Positions 11,120 to 21,000 of a stretch of DNA of 64,000 nt are shown in pieces; position 1 is the stretch's first letter, and every line of letters begins with the position of its first letter. The stretch spans positions 91,333,549-91,397,548 of the forward strand of contig CM053274.1 in NCBI GenBank assembly GCA_028583415.1, read 5' to 3'. A program made the position numbers and the translations under genes. The notes below the pieces were generated by a model, which was not told the origin of the DNA, made no database searches, and saw only the letters and a list, made by a program, of their open reading frames with translations. Origin of the DNA: Protea cynaroides. Lineage: Eukaryota; Streptophyta; Magnoliopsida; Proteales; Proteaceae.

Positions 11120-12696
11120 ATCTAAAAGTCTAGGGGCCTCTTTGCAATTATCAAAAGTTAATGGATCAAGCCGCAATTATCATAAATGGATGAAGATGCT
11201 ATTCGGACGGCTAAGAATGAGCCACGTCATCAAGATGGATAAGACAAGATGCAAGATCAGCTGTCAGATTGAAGCCACGATGCTTAGATCTGCATCTGAT
11301 GGCTCAGATTAAGGCGTGCTCGAGTGTAGTGCGGCGACAACGTTGAGATTCCATCGCATGTCTTCTGGTTGGATGGAGGCAACTTAATATAATGGTTCGC
11401 GGTTTATGGAGGTGACGCTGTGATTCGGTGTGGCGCGGTGGCAATCAAGATCCAGATCTTGCGGTCAATATTGAAGCTGACAGAATTTGAAGCGATTTAT
11501 TCAAATCTGATGGGGCAGGTTCAATCCCGCCTTTTTAAGATATCCAACGGCCAATAGAAAAGATCCGCGATTCACCAATCGAAACTTGACAACGCATATG
11601 GCAGGCGGTGATTCCGTGTAGCGCGGGCGCACGGGAACGCTCCAAAAGATTCTATTTTGAATGTACTTATTGATCGAACTTCAAATCAACATAACTTCTT
11701 CATCCGAGCTCCAAATCAATCCGTTCAAGTTGCAGTTTTCATATTTTCGGATGCTCTATTTATTGGGCAGTGTTAGGAGTAGTAAAAACGCTGAGAAAAA
11801 TTGAAAAGAGTGTTTTGAAGGCAGATAGAAGGTTTTCTAGGTTTTTGTACCTTGTAGGAGTGATCAATCACCAACTACCTCTTCTCTGTGTATCAATGGA
11901 GTGCTAAATCCCTTTGAGAGGTCAGTAGAGCTTTTATTTTTATATTCATGGTGATTATGGGTTGTGTGGAAGAGATTGAAAGCCTGTGAATGAGGTGTGC
12001 TCTGTGAATCGATCTCTATTATCATTGAATGCTGTTGAAGAGTTCCTGAGAGCAGTGTGAAGTTTCAGAGAGATTATTGGCCTTTCGAAAGCATTGTTTG
12101 TGAGATTTTCAATTCTCTATCTATTTATGCTTTCAATATATTGTATGCTAGTGTAGGTGAAAATTGTTGAATGCCTAGCTAGTAGGAAAAAAATTGTAAG
12201 ACATCATTATAAGCCAAAAAATTGTTATTTGCTTTTCGTGGTTGCGGGTTAAGCGTCGTGTGTTCAGTGGGTGCTGGACACTGGCTGTTAAGCCTGAATC
12301 TTGACGTTGGTGCGCCCTCTCAGTTTTTTATGCTAGGAAAACCTAGGGTTAATATCCTTGTCTTGTTAGAGACTAAAAGTTGATTGTTGAGTAAATACGG
12401 AACCCGTTGGGCATTACTCCGTGGACTAACCATCACTCACTGTGTTGGTGAACCACGTAATATCTCTGTGTTCATTGTTTTATCTTTTTGGTATATTTGT
12501 GAGTGCGTGGAATGACTTGCAGGGTGGGTGTGTAAATCTGATAGACCTGGCCACTGAGTGGTAGCGAGGTAGATTTGCATGCGCTTGTGTGTGTGTGAAA
12601 AGTTAGGTCTCCATCAGCTCTGGACAGCAGTGAAATAATTAAGGAGAATTTTCAGACACTGATTCATCCCCACTCTGTGTCATATCAAGTTCATTA
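11120..12696 (+). repeat. Right LTR, truncated at its 5' side
   Basis: Similar to the left LTR from roughly its 8680 position to the end, with matching blocks GGCATTACTCCGTGGACTA, TAGACCTGGCCACTGAGTGG and GCGAGGTAGATTTGCATG. The first ~600 bp of the LTR, including the GC-rich tandem repeats, is missing, so the junction with the internal region near 11095-11130 is a deletion scar. The exact start is approximate. Confidence 0.75.
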
Positions 12697-14131
12697 GATT
12701 GTTCCAAAAGAAAGAATCCCTGCACAATATAATAAGAACCAAGGTCGGTATTTCTTAGATGGGAGTTCACGAGGGATCTGATTGGTACTAACTGGGTACC
12801 CAATGACAGATGCCTTAGATCCAAGGTACCCACCCACAAGAATAAGAGATAGAGACATGAAGAACTACAGAGACCACAGCAAAATCAGAGCTAGAAACTG
12901 TGAAAAGGGAATGGCTTTAGGAATTTGACTAACCCACAAAAGGAAATTCAAAGTGGTTAGTATCATCAGGGCAATTCCAGGGTAGAAGCAGCCAGTTTTC
13001 AATGAGATTGAAACCCATCCTGTGTAATCATCAAATTCACCACATCCAATCGTCCTCCAAAGGCGACATAGCCAGCAGCACTTCCAAGGATCATATAGGA
13101 GAACAGCATACAGGCAAGGAGAGTGCCACGATAAGCTGGAGACATGAAATTCAGGGCAGCAAGCATGATTGTCAAAACTGCCATTCCTAGAATCTGAATC
13201 CCATCTCCAACCATCATATAAAGAAGTGCCGGATGGTCTGGAGCTCTGAAGACCTCTCCCATACGAAGCTTCCACCGTTCATCATTCATACGGGCTGCCG
13301 CCCGAGTTTCCTGGTCGAGTTCCTCATAGCGGGTGAGGTCTTTACGAATCGACAAGAAGAAGCCCACGAGCATTATAACAGCAAGAAAAATAATCATGAT
13401 TACAGATTCGAGAATCGAGAACCAGTGGGTCTTGGAGTCATTCATATTCAGATAGACAGGTGATGCGTATTTCTCGTACATCTTCAGATTCTTCACTGAA
13501 TCAGGGTCGTGGTCGAAACTGCAGGGAAACACCTCGAAACCGACAACCATGTAACGGGGCACATTGTTTTCCTCATACTTGTGAACCAGAAATTTGAACC
13601 TCAAATGATTGAACACAATGTAAAAACGTCCCTACTTGAGCCCAACTGGGTAAGTAGTCTGTTGGAGGAAGTACCCTTCTTTCTTTGTGTACCGAATAGA
13701 ATAGAAGGAAGGACGTTTAGGATCAGATTTACCTGATATCCTTCGTCAATACTCTTCGTCAAAATCCTCGTATCATCAGCAGACAAGGGATCGGTTTGGC
13801 AGAGAAAGGTACTGGTGTCATTGGTATACATCTGAAAATTGTAAGGTGAATTCTGGATTTCATCTCCCACACGGAATTTATTCTTACCGTACTTCAAACC
13901 TTCAGGAGACTTGCAGAATGGGAGACTAGAATAGCTGAAGGTCATCTCCTTGTCGATCGAAGTAAGGGTATTCACTTTCACTGATAACCCGTCGCCAACA
14001 CTGTATTTGGGAGGGACATTTCCCGGAAAGTAAAACCCATCTCCGGATTTAAGAGTCAAACAGGAAAACAAGGCACACACCCAAAATTGATGGAAACAGC
14101 GCATCATCACCAGTCTTTCCCTGGTTTCCAT
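12697..14131 (-). pseudogene. TM9SF copy B, 5' part, frameshifted
   Basis: Starts at 14131 with signal-peptide and lumenal sequence like copy C (SGDGFYFPGNVPPKYSVG; SLPFCKSPEGLK). Translation leaves frame near 13690, where copies A and C have AIRYTKK. It resumes as MFNHLRFKFLVHKYEE from 13616, loses about 24 residues before YMVVGFEV and about 38 residues before HWFSILES, and shifts frame again near 13060. It continues through NFLLW and SQFLALILLW to a stop near 12865. Further TM9SF-like sequence is readable down to 12702, where the retrotransposon was inserted. The gene is dead by at least two frameshifts, deletions and an insertion. Confidence 0.93.
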
Positions 14132-14269
14132 CAGAGCTGGATGGAAGTCAGATCAAGAAATGGGTTGAGGAGCCAAAATCTTGTCACCAATTTAAATTTA
14201 GAAATAAAATTTTCCAGTTAGTAACTCATACTTGGGCCTCTTTCATTTGATTCTCTCACTCTCCAAGTA

Positions 14270-14910
14270 AAGCCATTGTCATGATTTTTTTAATTCATAC
14301 TTATAAGATGAAAAGTCGTCTCTATTCATACTTGAATATAGAGGATTAGGAGAGAAGGAACACAGTAAATTACGGGTATTTCCTCTACAGTTTTCCCTTT
14401 AATTCAGTTACACCCAAACCTTTGAAACAATTACAAAGACACCTCTTAAATCAAAATAAAAAACAAAATTACTTATTCCGTTAGTCATTTTCCATTAATT
14501 GACGATACAAAGAAAATGTTTAAATTTTATTTCCCAAAATGCCCAAATGGTAAATTGAACAGGCAATTTACATTTCCCTTTAACCATTACATACTATTGA
14601 GAACTTTGTTTTTCTCATTTCGTTCATGATCTGCAAAGAGAAGAAGGACGATCGTTTGTGATCTGCACGGAGAAGAAGGATGGAAGCTAGTTGAAGGTGG
14701 AATGGCGGAAAGAATCTTGGTCATCGAGTTTTCTATTTATTTTCGCTTCGGAAGAGGGTTGCATTTTCCGTGCTAAAGGAGGTGGATTTGAGTGGGAAAT
14801 TGTAGAATGCCGAATTATGTCAGCGTTTGATTTGATACTTAATTCAAGGGTTTTCCGCACAGGGGGGGGGGATTTGGGTTTCCTCCTCAATTTGAGAGAA
14901 GAGAGAGAAC
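14270..14910 (+). repeat. Direct repeat, first copy (~0.6 kb)
   Basis: Shares long runs with 15996-16600: TTGTCATGATTTTTT at its start, AAATGCCCAAATG, GAATCTTGGTCATCG and TACTTAATTCAAGGGTTTTC near the end. The two copies flank a piece of retrotransposon LTR. Confidence 0.85.
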
Positions 14911-15985
14911 GAAGAGAGAGAAAGTAGAGAGAGAATGAAGAGAGAGAAAATGAGTGGGTAGGTCCCATTACTGAGGTGGCATGCCACCATGGCAGCCAGC
15001 CACGACACCTTACCGCATGCCATGGGCAACCACAGCAAGCCGCAAGCCACCCAGGCAGCCACGGCCATGCCGCATGACATGGGTAGCCACAGCAAGTTGT
15101 AGGCCACCCAGGCAGTCAGGGCCATGCCACAAGCCAAGGCCAAGCACATCTGGGCAAGCCTGCAAGCCAGCTGCGCATGCTGGCCCGCAAGCCATGGCCG
15201 CCACAAGCAGCATGCATGCAAGCCATGCCGCAAGGCAGCAGGCCCTTGCGCATGCCCCATGGCACATCCCGCACGCAGACGAGGTGCTTGACAAAAGGTC
15301 AGGAGAGAGAGAGACCTCTCTGCGGTTACAGGGGTATTTTAGGTAGTCTACAAAGAGGGAGATTCAAAATGGAAGGTCCAGATTAAGCCACGCCTTATAG
15401 ATTCACATCCGACAGTTCAAGAGAGTGCTGGCTATGGTGTAGTGTGTCGGATGCGTCAAGATCCTATCGCGACACCTTTGAGTGGCTGGACGCAAGATAA
15501 AGTCGTGCTTCGCGTCTCATGAAATGGATACCTTGATCCAGTGTAATGCATACACAGTGCGACGTCAAGCAGATCCTGATTGAATGGATAATATGAAGTT
15601 CGATCACGCCTGACACTATCTGACTAGATCTAATGGCGGAAAGCAAATTCCTCGTTTTCTCTGCAGATCCAACGGCTGCCTGTAAAGATTCTTTGAACGC
15701 CCAATAAGATCTCGACAATAGCCCTGCTGCGTCAGTGATGGCAGTGATATGGGGTGGCGTGGTAAACAGGAATCGGTCAAAATATGCTTTTATGTTTATA
15801 TCATTGACAGATACTATTTCGATGATATCTTGGCCATCTGGAGTCCAAATCGGACTGTTCAACTTGCATTCTCTTTGTTTTTGAATTCTCGACAATCTGA
15901 GAATGCTTTGGGGATGAAGAACAGAGAAAAGGCTCTTGTTTTTGGATGAAATACTCTCTATGTGGTGGTAGGTTGGTGTTTTAAG
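14900..15985 (+). mobile_element. Partial Copia LTR fragment (third LTR copy)
   Basis: Resembles the left LTR of the 8069-12696 element from about 8290 to 9330. It has GGTGGCATGCCA, a GC-rich block of GCCATGCCGCA repeats, AGGAGAGAGAGAGACCTCTCT and GCTGGCTATGGTGTAG, in the same order. It lacks both LTR ends and any internal region, so it is a captured or decayed fragment rather than a solo LTR. Confidence 0.7.
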
Positions 15986-15995
15986 GTTTTGATCC

Positions 15996-16600
15996 TTGTC
16001 ATGATTTTTTAATTCATACTTACAAAATGAATATAAAGGATTAGGGGAGAAGAACATGGGGTATGTAAGGGCGACTATACACAAGTTATTAAAAAAAATA
16101 TAAATTATAAGTATCTCCCTTCTAGTTTTCCTACACCTCAAACCTTTCAAATAATTACAAAGATACCTCTAAAATCAAAATAAATAACAAAAATATCCCT
16201 TCCATTAGTCAATTTTCCGTTAACTAACGATGCAAAGAAGAAGTTTAAATTTTATTCCCCAAAATGCCCAAATGTAAAAGTGAACGAACAATTTTACTAC
16301 CCCTTTTAACTATTACCTATATTGTTGAGAAAGATCTTGTCTTTCTCATTTCATTTTTGATCTCCAAGGAGAAGAAGGATGGAAGGTACTTGAAGACAGA
16401 ACGGCGAAAGAATCTTGGTCATCGCATTTTTTGTTATTTTGGCTTTGGAAGAGAGGGTTACATTTTCCATGCTAGAGGAGATGGATTTGAACGGGAAACC
16501 ATATCATGAATTCCATTGGCGTTTGATTCAATACTTAATTCAAGGGTTTTCTAGGGGAAATTAGGGTTTCCTCTTGGAATTGAGAGAGGAATTTGCCATT
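15996..16600 (+). repeat. Direct repeat, second copy (~0.6 kb)
   Basis: Second copy of the 14270-14910 segment, diverged by many substitutions and small indels. It continues into a captured gene fragment on its right. Confidence 0.85.
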
Positions 16601-16990
16601 TGTTTCGGATTTGGTTATCTTTGGTTGGTAGGAGGAGGATTATCAAACAGAACTTGAAATTCAAAAGGCCAAGTCTCAAGCAATACAAAGTAGGAGAACT
16701 TGGTTGTGAAGACGATGAGAGTCCAGATGTTCCAAAGAAACAAAAGACGAATGGGTATAGTCCGCTCGATCTGCTTGGGGAGGTGGCTGCCGGTAGAATT
16801 CCATTAACTGTTTTAGGGTTTTGTCAAAGGTTAGGTGATGATCGCTTCAGCAGTGTCACAACTTTGTGGTACATCGAAGCCTCTTACTGCCCCGGCTAGG
16901 TGAAGTTTGAACCAAAGAGACGAGAGGGTTGTAAAGTAAAGAACCCAATTGCGGAAGTTTATCGGAATGGATAAACTTTAGTCAGAACAG
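16600..16990 (+). pseudogene. Captured cellular gene fragment, family not recognised
   Basis: The plus-strand frame reads as protein-like text, including NLKFKRPSLKQYKVGEL, a lysine-rich acidic patch and SPLDLLGEVAAGRIPL, then SYCPG and a TAG. The same frame continues with KFEPKRREGCKVKNPI after the stop. The composition and continuity past one stop look like a former exon. It lies within an inverted-repeat element, as in Pack-type transposons that carry host gene pieces. I do not recognise the parent gene. Confidence 0.45.
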
Positions 16991-17264
16991 GCATTGGAGA
17001 ATCCCCTTCCATAGCAACAAACACATTGATGGTGAAATGTAAATGTGAAATTTTAAGTTAAAAGGGAAGGTTAAAAAGGAAGTGACAATTTGCGTTTAAA
17101 ATATGTAGGGGTGCATTTGTCCATTTTGTGTTAAGTTTAACACGGTCCACAAAAAAAAAAAGAAGATACATTTGTAATTTTTTGAAAGGTTTAAGGTGTA
17201 CTTGAGTTAAGGACAAACTATTGGGGAAGTACCCCGTAATTAAAAAAAAAAACCCAAAGGAGCC

Positions 17265-18289
17265 TTACTTCTATGGATATGATAATAAAACATGGTAGGC
17301 AAGAGTTCAGCCTCAGTAGTCATTATCTCTTAGGTGTGAGGCCAACTACCTGCAACAACTAGAAAGACCAGCCTAAAAGATGAATCCATGCACTTTCAGT
17401 GTGATTGTTGGTCATCTACTATCTCAAACACCTACTTCTTCGATCAAGAGGGTATCTGTCGAATATTTCAAACCTTTCTCTGCATAGGTTTTCTCCATAG
17501 TGTTTTGTGGAACAGTCCTGTGGTATGTATCATTCTAGATCCAGTCAAAATTGCCACCGAAAGGAACTGAATGGACCATATTTGTACAAGTTTGTGAAGT
17601 GAAAGATGCACTCTAGAGGAAAAATTAGGGGAACATTAGATGAACTACAAGAGCTATAGGGTAGAGAATGCATATCACACCAGACGAGACTTAAACCCAG
17701 ATCTTGGCTTCGATACAAGAGCTATAGGGTAGAGAATGCATATCACACCAGACGAGACTTAAACCCAGATCTTGGCTTCGACAGGCCAGAGATTTTTTAT
17801 TTTTTTTGGTAGGTAGAGCAACAGGCCAGAGATTTTACAAGCTGAACCAGAAAACATCTTCTTCAATCCCAACCATAAGAAGAAAAAAAGACAGCAGATA
17901 AAATAAATAAACCAAGGTTTACTCTCTAAGCAGGAGGACCACTAAACCATCTGACCAAGTGGTAGGCATAGAGGATAATCTTTATATTGCTCTGAGTTCA
18001 GAAGTGAATCACTGAATATGCCAAATTCAAGGAAGAGCTGTTTGGTGAAAGAGCACTAATTTTGGCCTTGGATATATTAGGTCAAAAAATAATGCAGAGT
18101 TATCATGCTATAGATGATCAAACCATCACCCATCATCATCTACACCCCTCACACAGAGGTGTTTTCTCCTTAAACATGCGACCATGTTGAAGAAAAAGAA
18201 GCTTGGACTTAAAATGAGAAAAACAATTATGGGGATGATTTAGAAAATAGACTTAAAAAGAAACTGCTCGAATAAAATATTTAGAAAAT
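17265..18289. other. Intergenic DNA with a 68-bp tandem duplication
   Basis: No gene supported. A perfect or near-perfect 68-bp direct duplication occupies 17647-17714 and 17715-17781 (unit starts ACAAGAGCTATAGGG). Just after it the phrase ACAGGCCAGAGATTTT occurs twice (about 17781 and 17820), separated by a T-rich tract, which looks like another small duplication. Confidence 0.7.
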
Positions 18290-18637
18290 TCTGAATTGGA
18301 AACAAGAAAAACATGAATCCCTGCATTTTAATCCATACAGAAACACTTCTCCTCAATAAACCAATTACAGGTAAGATATTTCAATACCCACAACAACCAG
18401 CAACTGCTACTACCTATCTCTCAAGATGCAAAAAAACAATGGTCCATGCAGCAATTACCTACTAAAGAATTAACCAAAACTGGATGCGGTTATTATTACC
18501 TTTACCAAGTTTACAAACAAGTTGAACCCAGGAACGGTAGATAGAACTTCAAGGCATACATGAGCAGTAGTCTTCAATTTTCCACTATGTTGCCGTGAAT
18601 GTCTGGGAGGAACGAACATCTCTTGGGGTGGGGAAGC
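18290..18637 (-). other. Probable 3' UTR and downstream flank of TM9SF copy C
   Basis: Similar to 1740-2070 beside copy A, with shared phrases such as TTCTCCTCA, CAAGATGCAA, CCTTTACCAA and ATACATGAGC. The similarity extends beyond the coding region, so the duplicated segment included the 3' flank. Confidence 0.5.
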
Positions 18638-20629
18638 TCAATCTAGTTTCACGGAAGAAAACAGATAATGCACAAACCAGAACGAAGAAAGGAATCCAAC
18701 TGTTCCCGTGGCAAACATAATCGCTACCACCATGAAGAGAGAGTAACCAAGGTAAAGAGTAGCTGACACAGGGCCACTCAGACTTTTGAGATCGAATATG
18801 AGATAGTTGACAGAATAAAAGAAAATGTAGATGGCAACTGAACCGGAAGCAAAGAAAGATTTCCACCACCATCTCCAGTCCTCCACACAGAGGTGCATGT
18901 AAGTGAGGACGAGGGACACTTCAGCACAGACTACCACAAGGAGGATCATAACAATGAACAAGAATCCGAAAACATAGTAAACACGGCCCATCCAAATGCT
19001 GGACATTATGAAGAAAAGCTCAATGAAAAGTGTTCCAAAAGGAAGAGTCCCTGCTCCAAGGACCAACAACCAAGATGGATATTTCTGATCTGGGATTTCA
19101 CGGGGGATCTGATTGGTCCGAACTGGGTACTCAATGTGAGGTGCCTTAGCTCCAAGGTACCCACCCACAAGAGTAAGAGGCACAGAGATGCAGAACCAGA
19201 GCAAAATCAGAATAACAAACAGTGAAAAGGGAATGGCTCCAGTACTATGGCTACCCCACAAAAGGAAATTCAAAGTGCTTAGAATCAGAAAGGCAATACC
19301 AGGGAAGAAGCAGGCAGCCTTCCATGAGACTGAAACCCATCCCGTCTGATCACCACATCCAATCGTTCTCCAAAGGCGTACAGCAACATAACCAGCTGCA
19401 ATTCCAAGGATCAGATAGAAGAATAGCATACCAGAAATGAGTGTGCCACGAGAAGCTGGAGACATGAATCCCAGGGCAGCAAACAAGATTGTCACAACTG
19501 CCATTCCAAGAATCTGAATCCCATCTCCCACCATTACACAGAGGAGTGACGGATAGTCTGGAGCTCTGAAGACATCTCCCACAACAAGCTTCCACCCTGA
19601 TAGTTCCTCGTTCATCTGAGCCTGAGCTTCCTTGTCGAGCTCCTCATAGCGAGTGAGGTCTCTTCGAACCGTCCTCAAGAAGATCACGAGCACAATACCA
19701 GCAAGGAAAGTGATCACCGTTAGAGAATTGAGAATCGAGAACCAGTGGACCTTGGAGCCCTCCATCTTCAGATATGCATCCCATCTCGAAGGCCACCTGA
19801 TATCGCTCTCCACGAAGGAAACTTCGTAGGTGAAGACCAATGGCTGACCTTGCTTAACGGCCATGGCAACGGTGGTGGGATCACATCGAATAGGTGATGG
19901 GTATTTGTTGTACATCTTCATCTTCTTCACTGAATCCGCGTTGTGCTGGAAACTGCAGGGAACTACCTCGAACCCGACAACCATGTAACCGCCCACATCT
20001 GATCCAGAATTCTCCATTGGAGGTATCACCTCTGCAGCATCTCCAGTCCCCATAACTCGAGCCACATTAGGCTCCTCATACTTATGAACGAGAACTGTGA
20101 GCTTCAAATGGTTGAACGCATAGTACACATCTTGAACCTTGATCCCAACAGGGTAACCAGTCCATCGGAGGAAGTAACCTTCTTTCTTCGTGTACCGAAT
20201 AGCAGGAAGGTTGTCTAAGATCAGATTTACCTGATACATTTCGTCGATCCTCTCCGTCAGAATCTTGAAGTCATCAGCAGATAATGCATTTGTTTGGCAG
20301 AGAAAAATCTCGGTCTCATTGGTATACATCCGAAACCTGTAAGGCGAATTCTCGATCCTATCTCCCATAAGAAGCTCACCGAGGTTTTCCGCACTATCCT
20401 TCACGCCCTCAGCAGGCTTACAGAATGGGAGACTGTAATAGCTGAAGGGCATCTCAGTCTCGATCGAAGTAAGGGAATTCACTTTCACCGATAACTGGTC
20501 GCCAACACTGTATTTGTGAGGGTAACTACCGGGAAGGTAAAACCCATCTCCAGATTGAAGAACCAAGCAGGAAAACAAGACCCAGACCCAAAATTGATGG
20601 AAATGCCGCATCTTCTCCAGTCTTTGCAT
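18638..20629 (-). CDS. TM9SF/EMP70 (transmembrane nine, nonaspanin) family protein, copy C, intact
   Basis: Uninterrupted 663-residue frame, the same length as copy A and alignable with it without gaps. The signal peptide has its hydrophobic core at about 13-26 (FWVWVLFSCLVLQS) before SGDGFYLPGSYPHKY. The lumenal domain runs to about residue 295 and is followed by nine predicted membrane segments in the positions given for copy A. It ends FSSVKLD, keeping the KXD Golgi-retention/COPI motif. Differences from copy A are scattered, for example RTIGCGDQTGW in the loop after membrane segment 3. ATG at 20627-20629; an in-frame Met also occurs six codons later. It is the most upstream member of the tandem cluster and, like A, probably has a 5' UTR intron. 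Role: endomembrane (Golgi) protein of the nonaspanin family; the specific cargo is unknown. Confidence 0.95.
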   Translation of the reverse strand: MQRLEKMRHFHQFWVWVLFSCLVLQSGDGFYLPGSYPHKYSVGDQLSVKVNSLTSIETEMPFSYYSLPFCKPAEGVKDSAENLGELLMGDRIENSPYRFRMYTNETEIFLCQTNALSADDFKILTERIDEMYQVNLILDNLPAIRYTKKEGYFLRWTGYPVGIKVQDVYYAFNHLKLTVLVHKYEEPNVARVMGTGDAAEVIPPMENSGSDVGGYMVVGFEVVPCSFQHNADSVKKMKMYNKYPSPIRCDPTTVAMAVKQGQPLVFTYEVSFVESDIRWPSRWDAYLKMEGSKVHWFSILNSLTVITFLAGIVLVIFLRTVRRDLTRYEELDKEAQAQMNEELSGWKLVVGDVFRAPDYPSLLCVMVGDGIQILGMAVVTILFAALGFMSPASRGTLISGMLFFYLILGIAAGYVAVRLWRTIGCGDQTGWVSVSWKAACFFPGIAFLILSTLNFLLWGSHSTGAIPFSLFVILILLWFCISVPLTLVGGYLGAKAPHIEYPVRTNQIPREIPDQKYPSWLLVLGAGTLPFGTLFIELFFIMSSIWMGRVYYVFGFLFIVMILLVVVCAEVSLVLTYMHLCVEDWRWWWKSFFASGSVAIYIFFYSVNYLIFDLKSLSGPVSATLYLGYSLFMVVAIMFATGTVGFLSSFWFVHYLFSSVKLD

Positions 20630-21000
20630 GGTTTCCGTCAGATCGGGTAAGAACCCACTTCAAGAAAAAGGTGGGGGAGCCAAATTCCTGAGACCTTTTT
20701 AGATCTAGAAATAGAAATTTCAAATTAGTGTCTATTCAATGAGATTCAAATATCTCAGCCAGCGGCAATAACAATAACACTTGAAAAGAATTCTTGAGGA
20801 TAGTTTCGATGGAAAAGAAAAAAGAAACTGACCTGTTAAAGAAACGGGCAAGAAATTAGAGAGAGAGAAAGAAATGCCTTCTTCAGTTCAGAGATCTCCG
20901 CAACAATGGATACCGGTGAAATGTCTGAAATCTGGGCTCCAATCGAAAGAAGAAGAACCAAATACCGTAATATCAAATCCGCTTGCCTCCGAGCGTAAAC
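20630..21000 (-). other. Probable 5' UTR with an intron, TM9SF copy C
   Basis: A conserved GTCAGTT donor begins at 20832 on the minus strand, with leader sequence from about 20833 to 21000 similar to that of copy A. Copy B has the same ATG-proximal leader up to about 14220 and then runs into a transposon. The acceptor is unresolved. The plus-strand frame at 20874-21308 overlaps this leader and is not treated as a gene. Confidence 0.4.

Larger units (their letters stand above)
8069..12696 (+). mobile_element. Copia-type LTR retrotransposon inserted in TM9SF copy B, pol deleted
   Basis: The element starts TGTTGG at 8069. Its left LTR ends in CA at 10134, directly followed by a primer-binding site (TTGGTATCAGAGC) complementary to the 3' end of plant initiator tRNA-Met. 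A decayed gag follows, then a second, 5'-truncated LTR ending ...TTCATTA at 12696. Target duplication: GAGTG (8064-8068) and GATTG (12697-12701), one mismatch. The intact TM9SF copy C has AAGTG followed by TTCC at this point, which matches the resumed gene. The internal region is only ~1 kb, with no protease, integrase, reverse transcriptase or RNase H, so the element is non-autonomous. The two LTRs are clearly diverged, so the insertion is not recent. Confidence 0.9.
14235..17264. mobile_element. Composite inverted-repeat (TIR) transposon, ~3 kb, non-autonomous
   Basis: The left end starts GGCCTCTTTCATTTG. The right end on the opposite strand starts GGCTCCTTTGGGTTT. Further in, both sides share AATTACGGG followed by CTTCC/TTCCT, then ACCTTTCAAA/ACCTTTGAAA and AATTACAAA, so the inverted similarity runs for at least ~250 bp with gaps. 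The flanks are TTG on the left and TTA on the right, a possible imperfect PIF/Harbinger target duplication. No transposase is visible. Contents: a direct duplication (14270-14910 and 15996-16600), a piece of Copia LTR between the two halves, and a fragment of a cellular gene. It sits where the 5' UTR intron of TM9SF copy B should be. The boundaries are my estimate. Confidence 0.6.
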
